64,000 nucleotides of DNA from Streptomyces sp. MP131-18 (GTDB lineage: Bacteria; Actinomycetota; Actinomycetes; Streptomycetales; Streptomycetaceae), in the NCBI RefSeq assembly GCF_001984575.1, contig NZ_LZNS01000001.1, positions 5,741,682 to 5,805,681 on the forward strand. Direction: 5' to 3'. The first letter of the stretch is position 1, and every line of letters starts with the position of its first letter. Positions 1 to 8,596 of this stretch are shown in pieces. Below the pieces are notes generated by a model that was not told the DNA's origin, did no database searches, and worked only from the letters and a program-made list of their open reading frames with translations. The position numbers and the translations under genes are program-made.

Positions 1-117
1 ACCGCGGACGGCGCGCAGGCCAGGCACGTGCGCGAGGGCAGCGGTCTGGTGTCGGCCTACCTGCACTGGCATCTGGAAAGAGGGCTGCGGTCCCTGAGGT
101 TCGTCGAGAAGGGCTGA
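1..117 (+). CDS. recO: DNA repair protein RecO, C-terminal end (5' truncated by window)
   Basis: An open frame runs in from the window edge and ends at TGA 115-117. It encodes 38 residues, closing with the segment GLVSAYLHWHLERGLRSLRF. This matches the conserved C-terminus of actinobacterial RecO, a RecF-pathway recombination mediator that loads RecA on single-stranded DNA. The next gene, uppS, starts 49 bases downstream on the same strand, and recO-uppS is the usual actinobacterial order, which supports the call. Only the tail is visible, so the OB-fold domain and zinc-finger region cannot be checked. Confidence 0.8.
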   Translation, partial: TADGAQARHVREGSGLVSAYLHWHLERGLRSLRFVEKG

Positions 118-166
118 CCGGGATACCCTCGGTGACAGGACCGCAACGACTAAACGGAGTTCCCCT

Positions 167-994
167 ATGGCTCGCCGCGGAATGCTGGCGCCTGCGCGGC
201 GCAGCGAATACCGGGTTCCCGACCCCCACCCGTCGGGTGCGCGTCCGCCCAAGCTGCCCGGTGAGCTGGTGCCCGGGCACGTCGCGATCGTCATGGACGG
301 CAACGGCCGGTGGGCCAAGCAGCGCGGGCTGCCGCGCACCGAGGGGCACAAGATCGGCGAGCAGGTCGTGCTCGATGTCGTCAAGGGCTGCATCGAGATC
401 GGCGTGAAGAATCTGTCGTTGTACGCCTTCTCCACGGAGAACTGGAAGCGTTCGCCGGACGAGGTCCGGTTCCTCATGGGCTTCAACCGGGACGTCATCG
501 ACCGGCGCACGGAGGAGCTGCACGCGCTCGGCGTGCGCGTCCGGTGGGCGGGGCGCGAGCCGCGGCTGTGGAAGTCGGTGATCCGCAAGCTCCAGACCGC
601 GGAGGAGCGCACCCGGGACAACGAGGCGATGACGCTCTACATGTGCGTCAACTACGGCGGGCGCGCGGAGATCGCGGACGCCGCGGCGCGCCTCGCCGAG
701 GACGTGCGCGCCGGCCGGATATCGCCGGAGAAGGTGAACGAGCGCACGCTGGCCCGGTACATGTACTTTCCCGACATGCCGGATGTCGACCTCTTCCTCC
801 GTCCCTCGGGCGAGCAGCGCACGTCCAACTACCTGCTCTGGCAGAGCGCCTACGCGGAGATGGTCTACCAGGACGTCCTGTGGCCGGATTTCGACCGGCG
901 CAACCTGTGGGACGCCTGCGTCGAGTACGCCTCGCGTGACCGCAGGTTCGGCGGCGCGATCCCCAACGAGCTGCGGTCCAAGCCCGGCTCCTGA
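167..994 (+). CDS. uppS: Isoprenyl (undecaprenyl-type) diphosphate synthase, cis-prenyltransferase
   Basis: Product is 275 aa, normal for the family. Conserved regions appear in order: HVAIVMDGNGRWAKQRG near residues 38-54, with the Mg-binding catalytic Asp at 44; SLYAFSTENWKRS; CVNYGGRAEI; and LRPSGEQRTSNYLLWQSAYA near the C-terminus. The enzyme condenses isopentenyl diphosphate units in the cis configuration at the inner face of the membrane. It makes the polyprenyl diphosphate carrier used for peptidoglycan and other wall polymers. The ATG at 167 follows GGAG with about 8 bases of spacing. The gene follows recO closely, and a strong hairpin lies just after the stop. Chain length cannot be read from sequence; streptomycetes often have two paralogues. 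Confidence 0.95.
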   Translation: MARRGMLAPARRSEYRVPDPHPSGARPPKLPGELVPGHVAIVMDGNGRWAKQRGLPRTEGHKIGEQVVLDVVKGCIEIGVKNLSLYAFSTENWKRSPDEVRFLMGFNRDVIDRRTEELHALGVRVRWAGREPRLWKSVIRKLQTAEERTRDNEAMTLYMCVNYGGRAEIADAAARLAEDVRAGRISPEKVNERTLARYMYFPDMPDVDLFLRPSGEQRTSNYLLWQSAYAEMVYQDVLWPDFDRRNLWDACVEYASRDRRFGGAIPNELRSKPGS

Positions 995-1003
995 CCGTTC
1001 CCG

Positions 1004-1034
1004 CGTGGGTGCGTGCGATGCGCGCGCACCCACG
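1004..1034 (+). terminator. Rho-independent type hairpin after uppS
   Basis: A 14-bp inverted repeat (CGTGGGTGCGTGCG at 1004-1017 against CGCGCGCACCCACG at 1021-1034) with one mismatch and a 3-base loop starts 10 bases after the uppS stop. A short pyrimidine-rich stretch follows. It fits a terminator for the recO-uppS transcript. Confidence 0.7.
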
Positions 1035-1103
1035 TGTTCTTCCCCGCCTGTTGCACACATGTCACTCTCCTGTCGGTGATATCAAATCCCCGACGAGAGG
1101 CCC

Positions 1104-2702
1104 ATGTTGACCCGACATCCGCTGCGCACGGCGGCCCTGGCGTACACCGCCACCATGGCACTGCTGTCCGGCGCGTTCCTCCCCGCGGCCGGCGCCGCAC
1201 CCCCGGCCGCACCCGCCCCAGCACTCCCCGCCGCACCCGCCCCCGACCCCGGGCCGCCGCCCGCCTCGGGCCCGCAGGAGCCGCTGGCCGAACGGGGCAC
1301 GCGCACCGAACGGCAGCGCGCCCTCGACGCGCTGGCCTACCCGGGCGCGGGCGCGCCCGCCCCCGCCGGTGAATTCGGCCTCGCCGCGGGCAGCGCTCTC
1401 GGCGGGCGCATCGCCGACCTCGACGCGGCCCTGCCGAAACAGGGCGTGCAGAACCTGCTCTCCCAGGCCAACAGGACGTTGCGCACCGGCGCCGCCTGCC
1501 CGGACCCGTTCGGCGTGGGCGACCCCGTCTCCGGCACCGACCCCACCCCGAAACCGCCGCTGGAACCGGCCGAGCTGTACTGCTTCGAGAACGACGACAC
1601 GGTCACCACCGAGTGGATACCCCAGGCCGTCACCGGCGTCTCCGACGCCCAGCAGGACGAGGTCTGGGGCGAGTCGAGCCGCCCGCTGATCACCGGCTGG
1701 TACGACAGCCAGAACCCGGGCCGCGGCAACGGCTGCACCCCCTCGGAGTCCGACGCCTGCAACGAGAAGGGCGTCCGCATCTCGTTCATCGACCCCGAGA
1801 CCCGCACCTACCGGCACGTCCTGCTGGTGTGGGCGTACTACAACAGCTACGGGAACATCTCCTTCGACGCCGTCCACGCCAGCGAGAGCCCGCTCCAGAA
1901 CGGCATCCACGCGGGCGGCATGGTCTGGTACGGCAACTACCTGTACGTCGCCGACACGTTCAACGGCATCCGCGTGTTCGACATGCGCTTCATCATGGAC
2001 CTCAACCCCGACCAGGACGCCTCCCGCGACGACCCCACCCCGGACGGGCTGACCAGCAACGTTCGCGACAAGCGGCAGGTCGGGCGGCAGAACGGCGTCT
2101 GGTACGGCTACGGCTACCGGTACGTGATGCCGCAGGTCGCGTCCTGGCAGTTCAGCTCGACCCAGTACAACACCGGCTCCTCCTCGTCCTGCGCCGACGT
2201 CGGCGCCCCCCGCGCCTCCTACCTCTCCCTCGACCGCAGCGGCACCGACCAGCTGCTCCTCGGCGAGTACTGCCGGCCCTCCACCGCCCTGCCCTCCACC
2301 GGCCGCGTCGGCGCCTACCCGGTGGCGGCCCTGGCCGCCACCACCGGCAGCGTCCGGGCCGCCTCGGGCACCACGTACTTCCTGCCCGTACACCAGGTGC
2401 AGGGTGCCGTTCGCTACCACGGCGACTGGTTCATCAACCAGAGCCACCGCTACAGCAACGGCAGCCTGTGGCGCGCCCGCGTCACCGCGGGCAGCCTGAC
2501 CCTGACCGGCGGCGAACTCCGCACGGCGGTCGGCCCCGAGGACTTCTCCTACGAACACGGCGAGACAACGGGCCGCCCCGCACGCCTGTGGTCCGTTTCG
2601 GAACACCGCCACACCATCGACGACCCCTCGTGCACGGGCAACACCCCCTGCGGCAGAGTCCTGTACGCCCACCTCGCCTCCGACATCCTCGCCGAGCCGT
2701 AG
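1104..2702 (+). CDS. Secreted protein of unknown function, possible beta-propeller
   Basis: Product is 532 aa. The N-terminus has MLTRHP followed by a hydrophobic stretch (AALAYTATMALLSGAFLPA) and an Ala-Pro-rich segment, typical of a Sec signal peptide and linker in Streptomyces exported proteins. The mature part contains motifs such as GGMVWYGNYLYVADTFNGI and paired cysteines, which suggests a disulfide-stabilised extracellular fold with propeller-like blades. I do not recognise a named enzyme family or catalytic motif. The ATG at 1104 is preceded by GAGAGG. It lies after the uppS terminator and ends 5 bases before the convergent methyltransferase, so it is probably transcribed alone. Confidence 0.75.
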   Translation: MLTRHPLRTAALAYTATMALLSGAFLPAAGAAPPAAPAPALPAAPAPDPGPPPASGPQEPLAERGTRTERQRALDALAYPGAGAPAPAGEFGLAAGSALGGRIADLDAALPKQGVQNLLSQANRTLRTGAACPDPFGVGDPVSGTDPTPKPPLEPAELYCFENDDTVTTEWIPQAVTGVSDAQQDEVWGESSRPLITGWYDSQNPGRGNGCTPSESDACNEKGVRISFIDPETRTYRHVLLVWAYYNSYGNISFDAVHASESPLQNGIHAGGMVWYGNYLYVADTFNGIRVFDMRFIMDLNPDQDASRDDPTPDGLTSNVRDKRQVGRQNGVWYGYGYRYVMPQVASWQFSSTQYNTGSSSSCADVGAPRASYLSLDRSGTDQLLLGEYCRPSTALPSTGRVGAYPVAALAATTGSVRAASGTTYFLPVHQVQGAVRYHGDWFINQSHRYSNGSLWRARVTAGSLTLTGGELRTAVGPEDFSYEHGETTGRPARLWSVSEHRHTIDDPSCTGNTPCGRVLYAHLASDILAEP

Positions 2703-2707
2703 GCGGG

Positions 2708-3760
2708 TCAGCCGGCGGGAGCGGCCTCGATCAGCGCGAAGGAGTGCGGCGGCGGCAGCGGGGTGATCACCGGCGCGGAAAGACCCGCCGCAAGGCAGAG
2801 GTCCGCGAACTCCCCGCGGGTGCGCTCCCGCCCGCCGACGTTCACCAGCATGTTCAGATCGCTCAGATACGGCAGCCCGCCGAACGCCTCCTCGGCCCGT
2901 TCCGGCAGCAGCGGCTCGACGACAAGGACCCGGCCGTGCGCGGGCAGAACCTCGGCGCAGCGCCGCAGGAGACCGGCGCACTGTTCGTCGTTCCAGTCGT
3001 GGATCACGCTCTTGAGCAGGTACAGATCGCCACCGGACGGCACCGAGACGAAGAAGTCGCCGGTCACCGTCTCGGCCCGGTCCGCGACGCCCGCGTCCGC
3101 GAAGACGCCCGCAGCCTGTGCCAGCCCCTCGGCCGTGTCGTACACGACGCCGCGCAGCACGGGGAACGCCGTCAGCACGGCGGCCAGCAGCGTGCCGTCG
3201 CCGCCGCCGACGTCCACGACCCGCGAGAACCGGCCGAAGTCGTAGGCGCCGGGAAGCGCCTGGGCCGCCGCCCGCGTGCCCTGGCTCATCGCGGCGTTGA
3301 ACTCGGCCGACAGCTCGGGCCGGCGCCCGAGGTGGGCGAAGAAGTCGGCGCCGAACACGGCGTCGAAGGAGGTCTCGCCGGTGCGGACGCTGTCCGCGAG
3401 CCGTTCCCAGGCGCGGGTCATGACCGGATCGGAGAACATCCGGACGAACGAGGCGTAGGAGTCGGGCCGCCGCCCGTCGAGCAGCGCGCCCGCCGGGGTC
3501 GCGGTGAACGTGTCGGGACCGCTCTGGGCCAGCAGCCCGAGACCGGCCAGCGCGCGCAGCAGCCGGAGCGTCGCCACGGGCTGCGTACCGCACTCCCGCG
3601 CCACATCGCGGGCCGTACGCTCACCCTCGCCGATCCCCTCCATGACACCAAGCTCCACCGCCGCGCGCAGCGTCTGTGCCGCCATGGTGCCGAAAACGAG
3701 CTGAGTCACCCGCCCCCGCTCACTCGGAACCCGCGGCCCGGCCGTCTCGTCGTCTGCCAT
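2708..3760 (-). CDS. SAM-dependent O-methyltransferase (plant-type/TcmO-like), iron-box promoter
   Basis: Product is 350 aa. Residues 1-110 form the dimerisation/winged-helix region typical of acetylserotonin or polyketide O-methyltransferases (LRAAVELGVMEGI, RLLRALAGLGLL). Residues 183-189 are the SAM-binding DVGGGDG motif, and HDWND near 254-258 carries the expected catalytic His. Such enzymes methylate phenolic hydroxyls of small aromatic molecules in the cytoplasm. The ATG at 3760 is chosen because GAGGGAG lies about 7 bases upstream. A near-perfect iron box lies 30 bases upstream, so expression is probably repressed by iron through DmdR/IdeR. No biosynthetic partner genes are nearby; the substrate is unknown, and a siderophore or catechol target is only an inference from regulation. 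Confidence 0.85.
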   Translation of the reverse strand: MADDETAGPRVPSERGRVTQLVFGTMAAQTLRAAVELGVMEGIGEGERTARDVARECGTQPVATLRLLRALAGLGLLAQSGPDTFTATPAGALLDGRRPDSYASFVRMFSDPVMTRAWERLADSVRTGETSFDAVFGADFFAHLGRRPELSAEFNAAMSQGTRAAAQALPGAYDFGRFSRVVDVGGGDGTLLAAVLTAFPVLRGVVYDTAEGLAQAAGVFADAGVADRAETVTGDFFVSVPSGGDLYLLKSVIHDWNDEQCAGLLRRCAEVLPAHGRVLVVEPLLPERAEEAFGGLPYLSDLNMLVNVGGRERTRGEFADLCLAAGLSAPVITPLPPPHSFALIEAAPAG

Positions 3761-3790
3761 GCACAGCTCCCTCGCCGATCCCGGAACAAG

Positions 3791-3809
3791 TGAGGTAAGC
3801 CTAACCTTA
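3791..3809 (-). promoter_or_regulatory. Iron box (DmdR1/IdeR-type operator) for the O-methyltransferase
   Basis: The sequence TGAGGTAAGCCTAACCTTA is a 19-bp interrupted palindrome that closely follows the actinobacterial iron-box consensus TTAGGTTAGGCTAACCTAA. It sits 30-49 bases upstream of the ATG at 3760, where a bound repressor would block the promoter. Confidence 0.75.
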
Positions 3810-3852
3810 CTCGCCGAGGCGCGGGCGGAAATCCGCGGAATCCGCGTGCGGT

Positions 3853-4260
3853 TCAGGTGGTGCAGTCGCCGCAGGTGCCGAAGATCTCCACCGTGTGGTC
3901 GACGTCCCGGAAGCCGTGTTCGCGTGCGATCGTGTCGGCCCACTTCTCCACCGCGGGGCCCGCCACCTCCACCGCCTTGCCGCAGGAGCGGCACACCAGG
4001 TGGTGGTGATGGTCGTCGGTGCTGCACCTGCGGTAGACCGCCTCGCCGTCGCTGGTGCGCAGCACGTCGACCTCGCCGGCGTCGGCCAGGGACTGGAGAG
4101 TCCGGTAGACGGTCGTCAGGCCCACGGAGTCGCCGCGGTGCTTGAGCATGTCGTGCAGCTCCTGCGCGCTGCGGAACTCGTCGACCTCGGCCAGTGCCGC
4201 CGCCACCGCCGCGCGCTGGCGCGTCGACCGGCCTCGCACCGGCGGTTCTGCCGTCCCCAC
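3853..4260 (-). CDS. zur: Zinc uptake regulator Zur (Fur family)
   Basis: Product is 135 aa with the Fur fold: a winged helix (RQRAAVAAALAEVDEFRSAQ, LTTVYRTLQSLADAGEVD), then the metal-binding domain. The latter has a DHHHH cluster at 83-87 and two Cys pairs at C90/C93 (CRSC) and C130/C133 (CGDC) for the structural zinc. With zinc bound, it represses znuABC and other zinc-deficiency genes. The GTG at 4260 is preferred because GGGAGG lies 6 bases upstream on the coding strand; an in-frame ATG at 4284 lacks such a site. It lies directly upstream of the importer genes' 3' end, on the same strand, with 59 bases between. Confidence 0.93.
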   Translation of the reverse strand: MGTAEPPVRGRSTRQRAAVAAALAEVDEFRSAQELHDMLKHRGDSVGLTTVYRTLQSLADAGEVDVLRTSDGEAVYRRCSTDDHHHHLVCRSCGKAVEVAGPAVEKWADTIAREHGFRDVDHTVEIFGTCGDCTT

Positions 4261-4319
4261 GTCTGGCCTCCCTGCATCCGGCATCCGTGCCCCGGCCAGG
4301 GTAGCCGCTTTCCCGGCCG

Positions 4320-5195
4320 TCACGAACGGACAGCCGGATCGGCCTTCGCCACGGCGGGGGCAACGGGCGCGGCCCGGCGGGCGCGGCGCCTGGCCAGAGG
4401 CAGGGCGAGGGCGGAGATCAGCAGGAACAGGCCGAGCGCAATGAGCACGATCGTGGCGCCCGGCGGGACGTCGACGTAGTACGAGGTGACCGTTCCGGAC
4501 ACCGAGACCAGCACGCCGATGGCCACGGACAGGGCCAGTGTCATCGCGAATCCGCGGGTCGCCTGCTGCGCGGCCACCACCGGGATCACCATGAGCGCGC
4601 TGACCAGCAGCAGCCCGACGACGCGCATGGCCACCGTGACGGTGGCCGCCGCGGTGACGGCGAGCAGCAGGTTCAGCGTGCGGACCGGCAGGCCGGTGAC
4701 CCGCGCGAACTCCTCGTCCTGGCAGACGGCGAACAGCTGACGGCGCAGGCCGAGGCAGATCAGCAGCACGAAACCGGACAGGAACGTGATCGCGGTGATG
4801 TCGGACGGGGAGACGGTGGTGACCGAGCCCCACAGGTAGGAGGTGAGGTTCGCCGTCGAGCCGCCCGGGGCCAGGTTGATGATCATGACACCGCCCGCCA
4901 TGCCGCCGTAGAACAGCATGGCCAGCGCGATATCCCCGCGCGCCCGCCCCCAGGAGCGCAGCAGCTCCATCGCGACCGCGCCGAGCGAGGACACGGCCAC
5001 CGCCATCCAGACCGGGCTGGTGTCGAGCAGGAAGCCGAGCGCCACGCCGGTCAGGGCGACGTGGCCGATGCCGTCGCCCATGAGGGCCTGCCGGCGCTGC
5101 ACCAGGTAGATGCCGACGGCCGGTGCGGCAACGCCGATCAGCAGCGCGGCCAGCAGGGCCCGCTGCATGAAGGGGTAGTCGAGGAGTTCGAGCAT
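4320..5195 (-). CDS. znuB: Zinc ABC transporter permease ZnuB
   Basis: Product is 291 aa, a hydrophobic ABC-3 family permease with about eight or nine membrane segments. It starts MLELLDYPFMQRALLAALLI and contains the conserved GDGIGHVALTGVALGF and MRVVGLLLVSALMVIP regions of zinc/manganese importers. It forms the membrane channel of the ZnuABC complex. The start codon overlaps the znuC stop by one base (TGATG), indicating translational coupling. A basic C-terminal tail (RRRARR) follows the last helix. Confidence 0.93.
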   Translation of the reverse strand: MLELLDYPFMQRALLAALLIGVAAPAVGIYLVQRRQALMGDGIGHVALTGVALGFLLDTSPVWMAVAVSSLGAVAMELLRSWGRARGDIALAMLFYGGMAGGVMIINLAPGGSTANLTSYLWGSVTTVSPSDITAITFLSGFVLLICLGLRRQLFAVCQDEEFARVTGLPVRTLNLLLAVTAAATVTVAMRVVGLLLVSALMVIPVVAAQQATRGFAMTLALSVAIGVLVSVSGTVTSYYVDVPPGATIVLIALGLFLLISALALPLARRRARRAAPVAPAVAKADPAVRS

Positions 5196-5956
5196 CAGAG
5201 GATTCCGGTCCGGAGGGTGGGCGTGGCGGAAAGCTCGTCGGCGGCGGTCGGCGGGTGGCAGGCGGTCTGCGTGCCGGGCAGGCGGCCGGGCCGTTCGACG
5301 GTGCGCTCCACCCGGCCGTCCGCCAGGACCACGGCCCGGTCGATGAGCGGCTGGAGCGGCCCGAGCTCGTGCAGCACGAGCAGCACGGAGACGCCGCGGC
5401 CCAGCGCTTCGCGCAGCGTGTCCGCGAGCACCTGCTGGCTGTCCAGGTCCACGCCCGCCAGCGGCTCGTCCATGATCAGCACGTCCGGCTCGCCGGTCAG
5501 CGCGCGGGCGATCAGCACCCGCTGGTGCTGGCCGCCGGACAGGTCGTTGACGGACTCCGCCGCCCGGTCCGCGAGGCCGACCAGGCCGAGCGCCCGGTCC
5601 ACGGCGGCCCGGTCGGCCCGGCCGAGCGGGCGCAGCCGGCGCCGGGCGAGCCGCCCGGCGGACACGACCTCGCGCACGGTGGCGGGCACGCCGGCGGCGG
5701 CGGTGGAACGCTGCGGCACGTAGCCGACGCGCGCCCAGTCGCGGAACCGGCGGACCGGCGAGCCGAACAGAGTCAGCTCGCCCCCGGTGACCGGCACCTG
5801 GCCGACGACGGCCCGCACGGCCGTCGACTTGCCCGACCCGTTGGCGCCGAGCAGTGCGACCGCCTCGCCGGGGCGCACGGCCAGGTCGATGCCGCGCAGC
5901 ACGGGCCGCCCGCCCAGCTCGGCGGTCACCTTGGCCAGCGATATGACGGTCTCCAT
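5195..5956 (-). CDS. znuC: Zinc ABC transporter ATP-binding protein ZnuC
   Basis: Product is 253 aa, normal for the family. Walker A is GANGSGKST at residues 37-45, the ABC signature LSGGQ is at 139-143, and Walker B with the catalytic Glu is LIMDEP at 160-165. It hydrolyses ATP to power zinc import through ZnuB. It lies between znuA (23-base gap) and znuB (one-base overlap) on the same strand, so all three should be cotranscribed from the Zur-controlled promoter upstream of znuA. Confidence 0.94.
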   Translation of the reverse strand: METVISLAKVTAELGGRPVLRGIDLAVRPGEAVALLGANGSGKSTAVRAVVGQVPVTGGELTLFGSPVRRFRDWARVGYVPQRSTAAAGVPATVREVVSAGRLARRRLRPLGRADRAAVDRALGLVGLADRAAESVNDLSGGQHQRVLIARALTGEPDVLIMDEPLAGVDLDSQQVLADTLREALGRGVSVLLVLHELGPLQPLIDRAVVLADGRVERTVERPGRLPGTQTACHPPTAADELSATPTLRTGIL

Positions 5957-5979
5957 GGGGTCACCGCTTCCGTGGTCGG

Positions 5980-7023
5980 TCAGGATGCGCCCAGTGCCTC
6001 GCGCAGGGCCTGAAGGTTGGCGCGCATCACCTCGAAGTAGTCAGCGCCGGGGGAGTCCTCCGTGATTCCCTCGAGGGGGTCGAGGACGGCCGTCTCCAGA
6101 CCGAGGTCGCCCGCGAGCGTACGCGCGGTCTCGTCGCTGACGAGGGTCTCGAAGAAGATGGTGCTGACGTCGTCCGCCTCGGCGATCTCCTGGAGCTCGC
6201 GCATGCGGGCGCCGCTCGGCTCGGACTCGGGGTCGAGGCCGCTGATGGACTCCTCGTGCAGACCGTAGCGCTCGGCGAGGTAGCCGAACGCGGAGTGCGT
6301 GGTGATGAACGTGTCGGTCTCCGTGGTGGCGAGCCCCTCGGCGAACTCCCCGTCCAGGGTGGCCAGCTCGTCCGTCAGCTCCGCCGTGTTCCGCTCGTAG
6401 TCGGCGGCGTGGTCCGGGTCCTGCTCGGCCAGCGCCGCGCCGAGCCCCTCGGCGACCTCGGCGTACTTCACCGGGTCGAGCCAGACGTGCGGGTCCTGGC
6501 CGCCGTGGTCGTGCCCGTGGTCGTGGCCCTCGTGGCCCTCGTCCTCGTGACCGTGGCCCTCGTCCGCGTGCTCATCCGCGTGCTCGTCCCCGTGGTCATC
6601 CTCGTGCGCTTCCTCCTCGCGCAGGGTGGTGAGCGAGGAGGCTTCGACGACGTCCTGCGCCCCGGACTGCTCGATCGCCTCGTCCACAGCGGGCTGAAGC
6701 CCGGCCAGGTAGACGACGAGGTCGGCGTCGGTCAGCTCTGCGGTCTGCCGCGGGCTGATGTCCAGGTCGTGCGGCTCGGCGCCGGGCTCGGTGAGGGTCT
6801 GGACGTCGACGTGCTCCCCTCCGATGCGTTCGGCGAGAAACTCCAGGGGATAGAACGAGGTGACCACGTCCAGCCGGCCGCCGTCCCCGCCGCCCCCACC
6901 GTTGTCGCCGTCGTCGGAACCGCATCCGGTGAGCACGCCGAGCGCCGTGATGCCGGCGACCAGGGCGGTGGCGGATATTCGGGAGCGGGAGCGTGAACGG
7001 CTTCTTGCGGTCATGACAGCCAT
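5980..7023 (-). CDS. znuA: Zinc-binding lipoprotein ZnuA (ABC solute-binding protein)
   Basis: Product is 347 aa from the ATG at 7023. An Arg/Ser-rich n-region and hydrophobic stretch lead to the lipobox LTGC with Cys34, so the protein is a membrane-anchored lipoprotein that delivers zinc to ZnuB. The cluster A-I fold is visible (VVTSFYPLEFLAERIGG, PHVWLDPVKYAEVAEGL). A long His/Asp/Glu-rich loop near residues 135-175, with many GHDHGHDH-like repeats, is typical of zinc-specific members and may act as a zinc sensor or scavenger. An in-frame ATG at 7014 and a TTG at 7029 are alternative starts; none has a clear ribosome site. Confidence 0.92.
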   Translation of the reverse strand: MAVMTARSRSRSRSRISATALVAGITALGVLTGCGSDDGDNGGGGGDGGRLDVVTSFYPLEFLAERIGGEHVDVQTLTEPGAEPHDLDISPRQTAELTDADLVVYLAGLQPAVDEAIEQSGAQDVVEASSLTTLREEEAHEDDHGDEHADEHADEGHGHEDEGHEGHDHGHDHGGQDPHVWLDPVKYAEVAEGLGAALAEQDPDHAADYERNTAELTDELATLDGEFAEGLATTETDTFITTHSAFGYLAERYGLHEESISGLDPESEPSGARMRELQEIAEADDVSTIFFETLVSDETARTLAGDLGLETAVLDPLEGITEDSPGADYFEVMRANLQALREALGAS

Positions 7024-7035
7024 TTTCAAGTTATG

Positions 7036-7050
7036 TGGAAACGATTGTCA
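7036..7050 (-). promoter_or_regulatory. Putative Zur box upstream of znuA
   Basis: On the minus strand the site reads TGACAATCGTTTCCA, an imperfect 7-1-7 inverted repeat resembling the Streptomyces Zur operator. It ends 12 bases upstream of the chosen znuA ATG. It lies in the znuA-glyS gap but 148 bases from the glyS start, so znuA is the likely target. Confidence 0.6.
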
Positions 7051-7197
7051 AATGTGTCAACATGAGTGTGATCAGCGCCTCCTGTCGGGGGATACCGGGA
7101 GGCGGTCGGCCTTCCGCTCAACCGATTTGCTGCGGGCCCCTCGTACGCCGGTAACCTGAGGCAATCCCATGTCGTCCTTCGTCCTGAAGAGAGCACC

Positions 7198-8580
7198 GTG
7201 GCCGCCGACAAGATCGACACCATCGTCAGCCTCAGCAAGCGCCGTGGCTTCGTCTACCCCAGCAGTGAGATCTACGGGGGGCAGCGCGCCGCCTGGGACT
7301 ACGGACCGCTGGGAGTGGAGCTGAAGGAAAACGTCAAGCGCCAGTGGTGGCGCGCCATGGTCACCTCGCGCGACGACGTGGTCGGACTCGACTCGTCGGT
7401 CATCCTCGCCACCGAGGTCTGGGAGGCTTCCGGTCACGTCGCCACGTTCACCGATCCCCTGACCGAATGCACCTCCTGCCACAAGCGCTTCCGCGCGGAC
7501 CACTTGGAGGAGGCGTACGAGGCGAAGCACGGCCACCCGCCGGCGAGCGGCCTCGCCGACATCAATTGCCCGAATTGCGGGAACAAGGGCTCGTTCACCG
7601 AGCCCAAGCAGTTTTCCGGGCTGCTGGCCACCCACCTCGGGCCGACCCAGGACACCGGCTCCGTCGCGTACCTGCGCCCGGAGACCGCCCAGGGCATCTT
7701 CACCAACTTCGCCGCCGTGCAGCAGACGTCGCGCCGCAAGCCGCCGTTCGGCATCGCACAGATGGGCAAGTCCTTCCGGAACGAGATCACGCCGGGCAAC
7801 TTCATCTTCCGCACGCGCGAGTTCGAGCAGATGGAGATGGAGTTCTTCGTCAAGCCGGGCGAGGACGAGCAGTGGCACGGGTACTGGATGGAGCAGCGCT
7901 GGAACTGGTACCGCGACCTCGGCCTGTCCGAGGACAACATCCGCTGGTACGAGCACCCGAAGGAGAAGCTGTCGCACTACTCGAAGCGCACCGTCGACAT
8001 CGAGTACCGCTTCAGCTTCGGCGGGTCGGAGTGGGGCGAGCTGGAGGGCGTCGCCAACCGCACCGACTACGACCTCAACTCACATTCCAAGGCGTCGGGC
8101 CAGGACCTGAGCTACTTCGACCAGGAGGCGGGCGAGCGCTGGACGCCGTTCGTCATCGAGCCGGCGGCCGGCGTGGGCCGCACCATGCTGGCCTTCATGC
8201 TGGACGCCTACCGTGAGGACGAGGCGCCCAACGCCAAGGGCAAGATGGAGAAGCGCGTCGTGCTCGGCCTCGACCCGCGGCTGTCCCCGGTCAAGGTCGG
8301 CGTGCTGCCGCTCTCGCGCAACCCGCAGCTGTCGCCGAAGGCCAGGGACCTGGCAACGGCGCTGCGGCGCAACTGGAACATCGAGTTCGACGACGCGGGC
8401 GCCATCGGCCGCCGCTACCGCAGGCAGGACGAGATCGGTACGCCGTTCTGCGTGACGATCGACTTCGACACGCTCGACGATAATGCGGTGACTGTTCGTG
8501 AGCGCGACTCCATGAAGCAGGAGCGGGTCTCCCTGGACCAGATCGAGTCCTACCTGGCCGTCCGCCTCGTCGGCTGCTGA
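7198..8580 (+). CDS. glyS: Glycyl-tRNA synthetase, class II homodimeric type
   Basis: Product is 460 aa, the length of the actinobacterial alpha2-type enzyme. Class II motifs are present: IYGGQRAAWDYGPLGVELK near the N-terminus, RPETAQGIFTNFAAVQ, FRNEITPGNFIFRTREFEQM (motif 2 region), and GRTMLAFMLDAY (motif 3). Two CxxC pairs, TSCHKRF and CPNCGNKG, lie in the insertion after motif 1. It charges tRNA-Gly in the cytoplasm. Translation starts at GTG 7198 after a GAGAG ribosome site. The gene is divergent from znuA. Confidence 0.96.
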   Translation: MAADKIDTIVSLSKRRGFVYPSSEIYGGQRAAWDYGPLGVELKENVKRQWWRAMVTSRDDVVGLDSSVILATEVWEASGHVATFTDPLTECTSCHKRFRADHLEEAYEAKHGHPPASGLADINCPNCGNKGSFTEPKQFSGLLATHLGPTQDTGSVAYLRPETAQGIFTNFAAVQQTSRRKPPFGIAQMGKSFRNEITPGNFIFRTREFEQMEMEFFVKPGEDEQWHGYWMEQRWNWYRDLGLSEDNIRWYEHPKEKLSHYSKRTVDIEYRFSFGGSEWGELEGVANRTDYDLNSHSKASGQDLSYFDQEAGERWTPFVIEPAAGVGRTMLAFMLDAYREDEAPNAKGKMEKRVVLGLDPRLSPVKVGVLPLSRNPQLSPKARDLATALRRNWNIEFDDAGAIGRRYRRQDEIGTPFCVTIDFDTLDDNAVTVRERDSMKQERVSLDQIESYLAVRLVGC

Positions 8581-8596
8581 CCCCCCCCCGTTGACC

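Noticed and set aside
1062..3593. An 843-codon open frame on the minus strand
   Set aside because: It opposes the secreted-protein gene and runs into the methyltransferase region in another frame; it is Arg/Gly/Ala-rich with no family motif, as expected from GC-rich third positions.
6480..6620. Repeats in znuA as a mobile or CRISPR-like array
   Set aside because: They are degenerate codons for the His/Asp/Glu-rich metal loop, in frame and typical of ZnuA.
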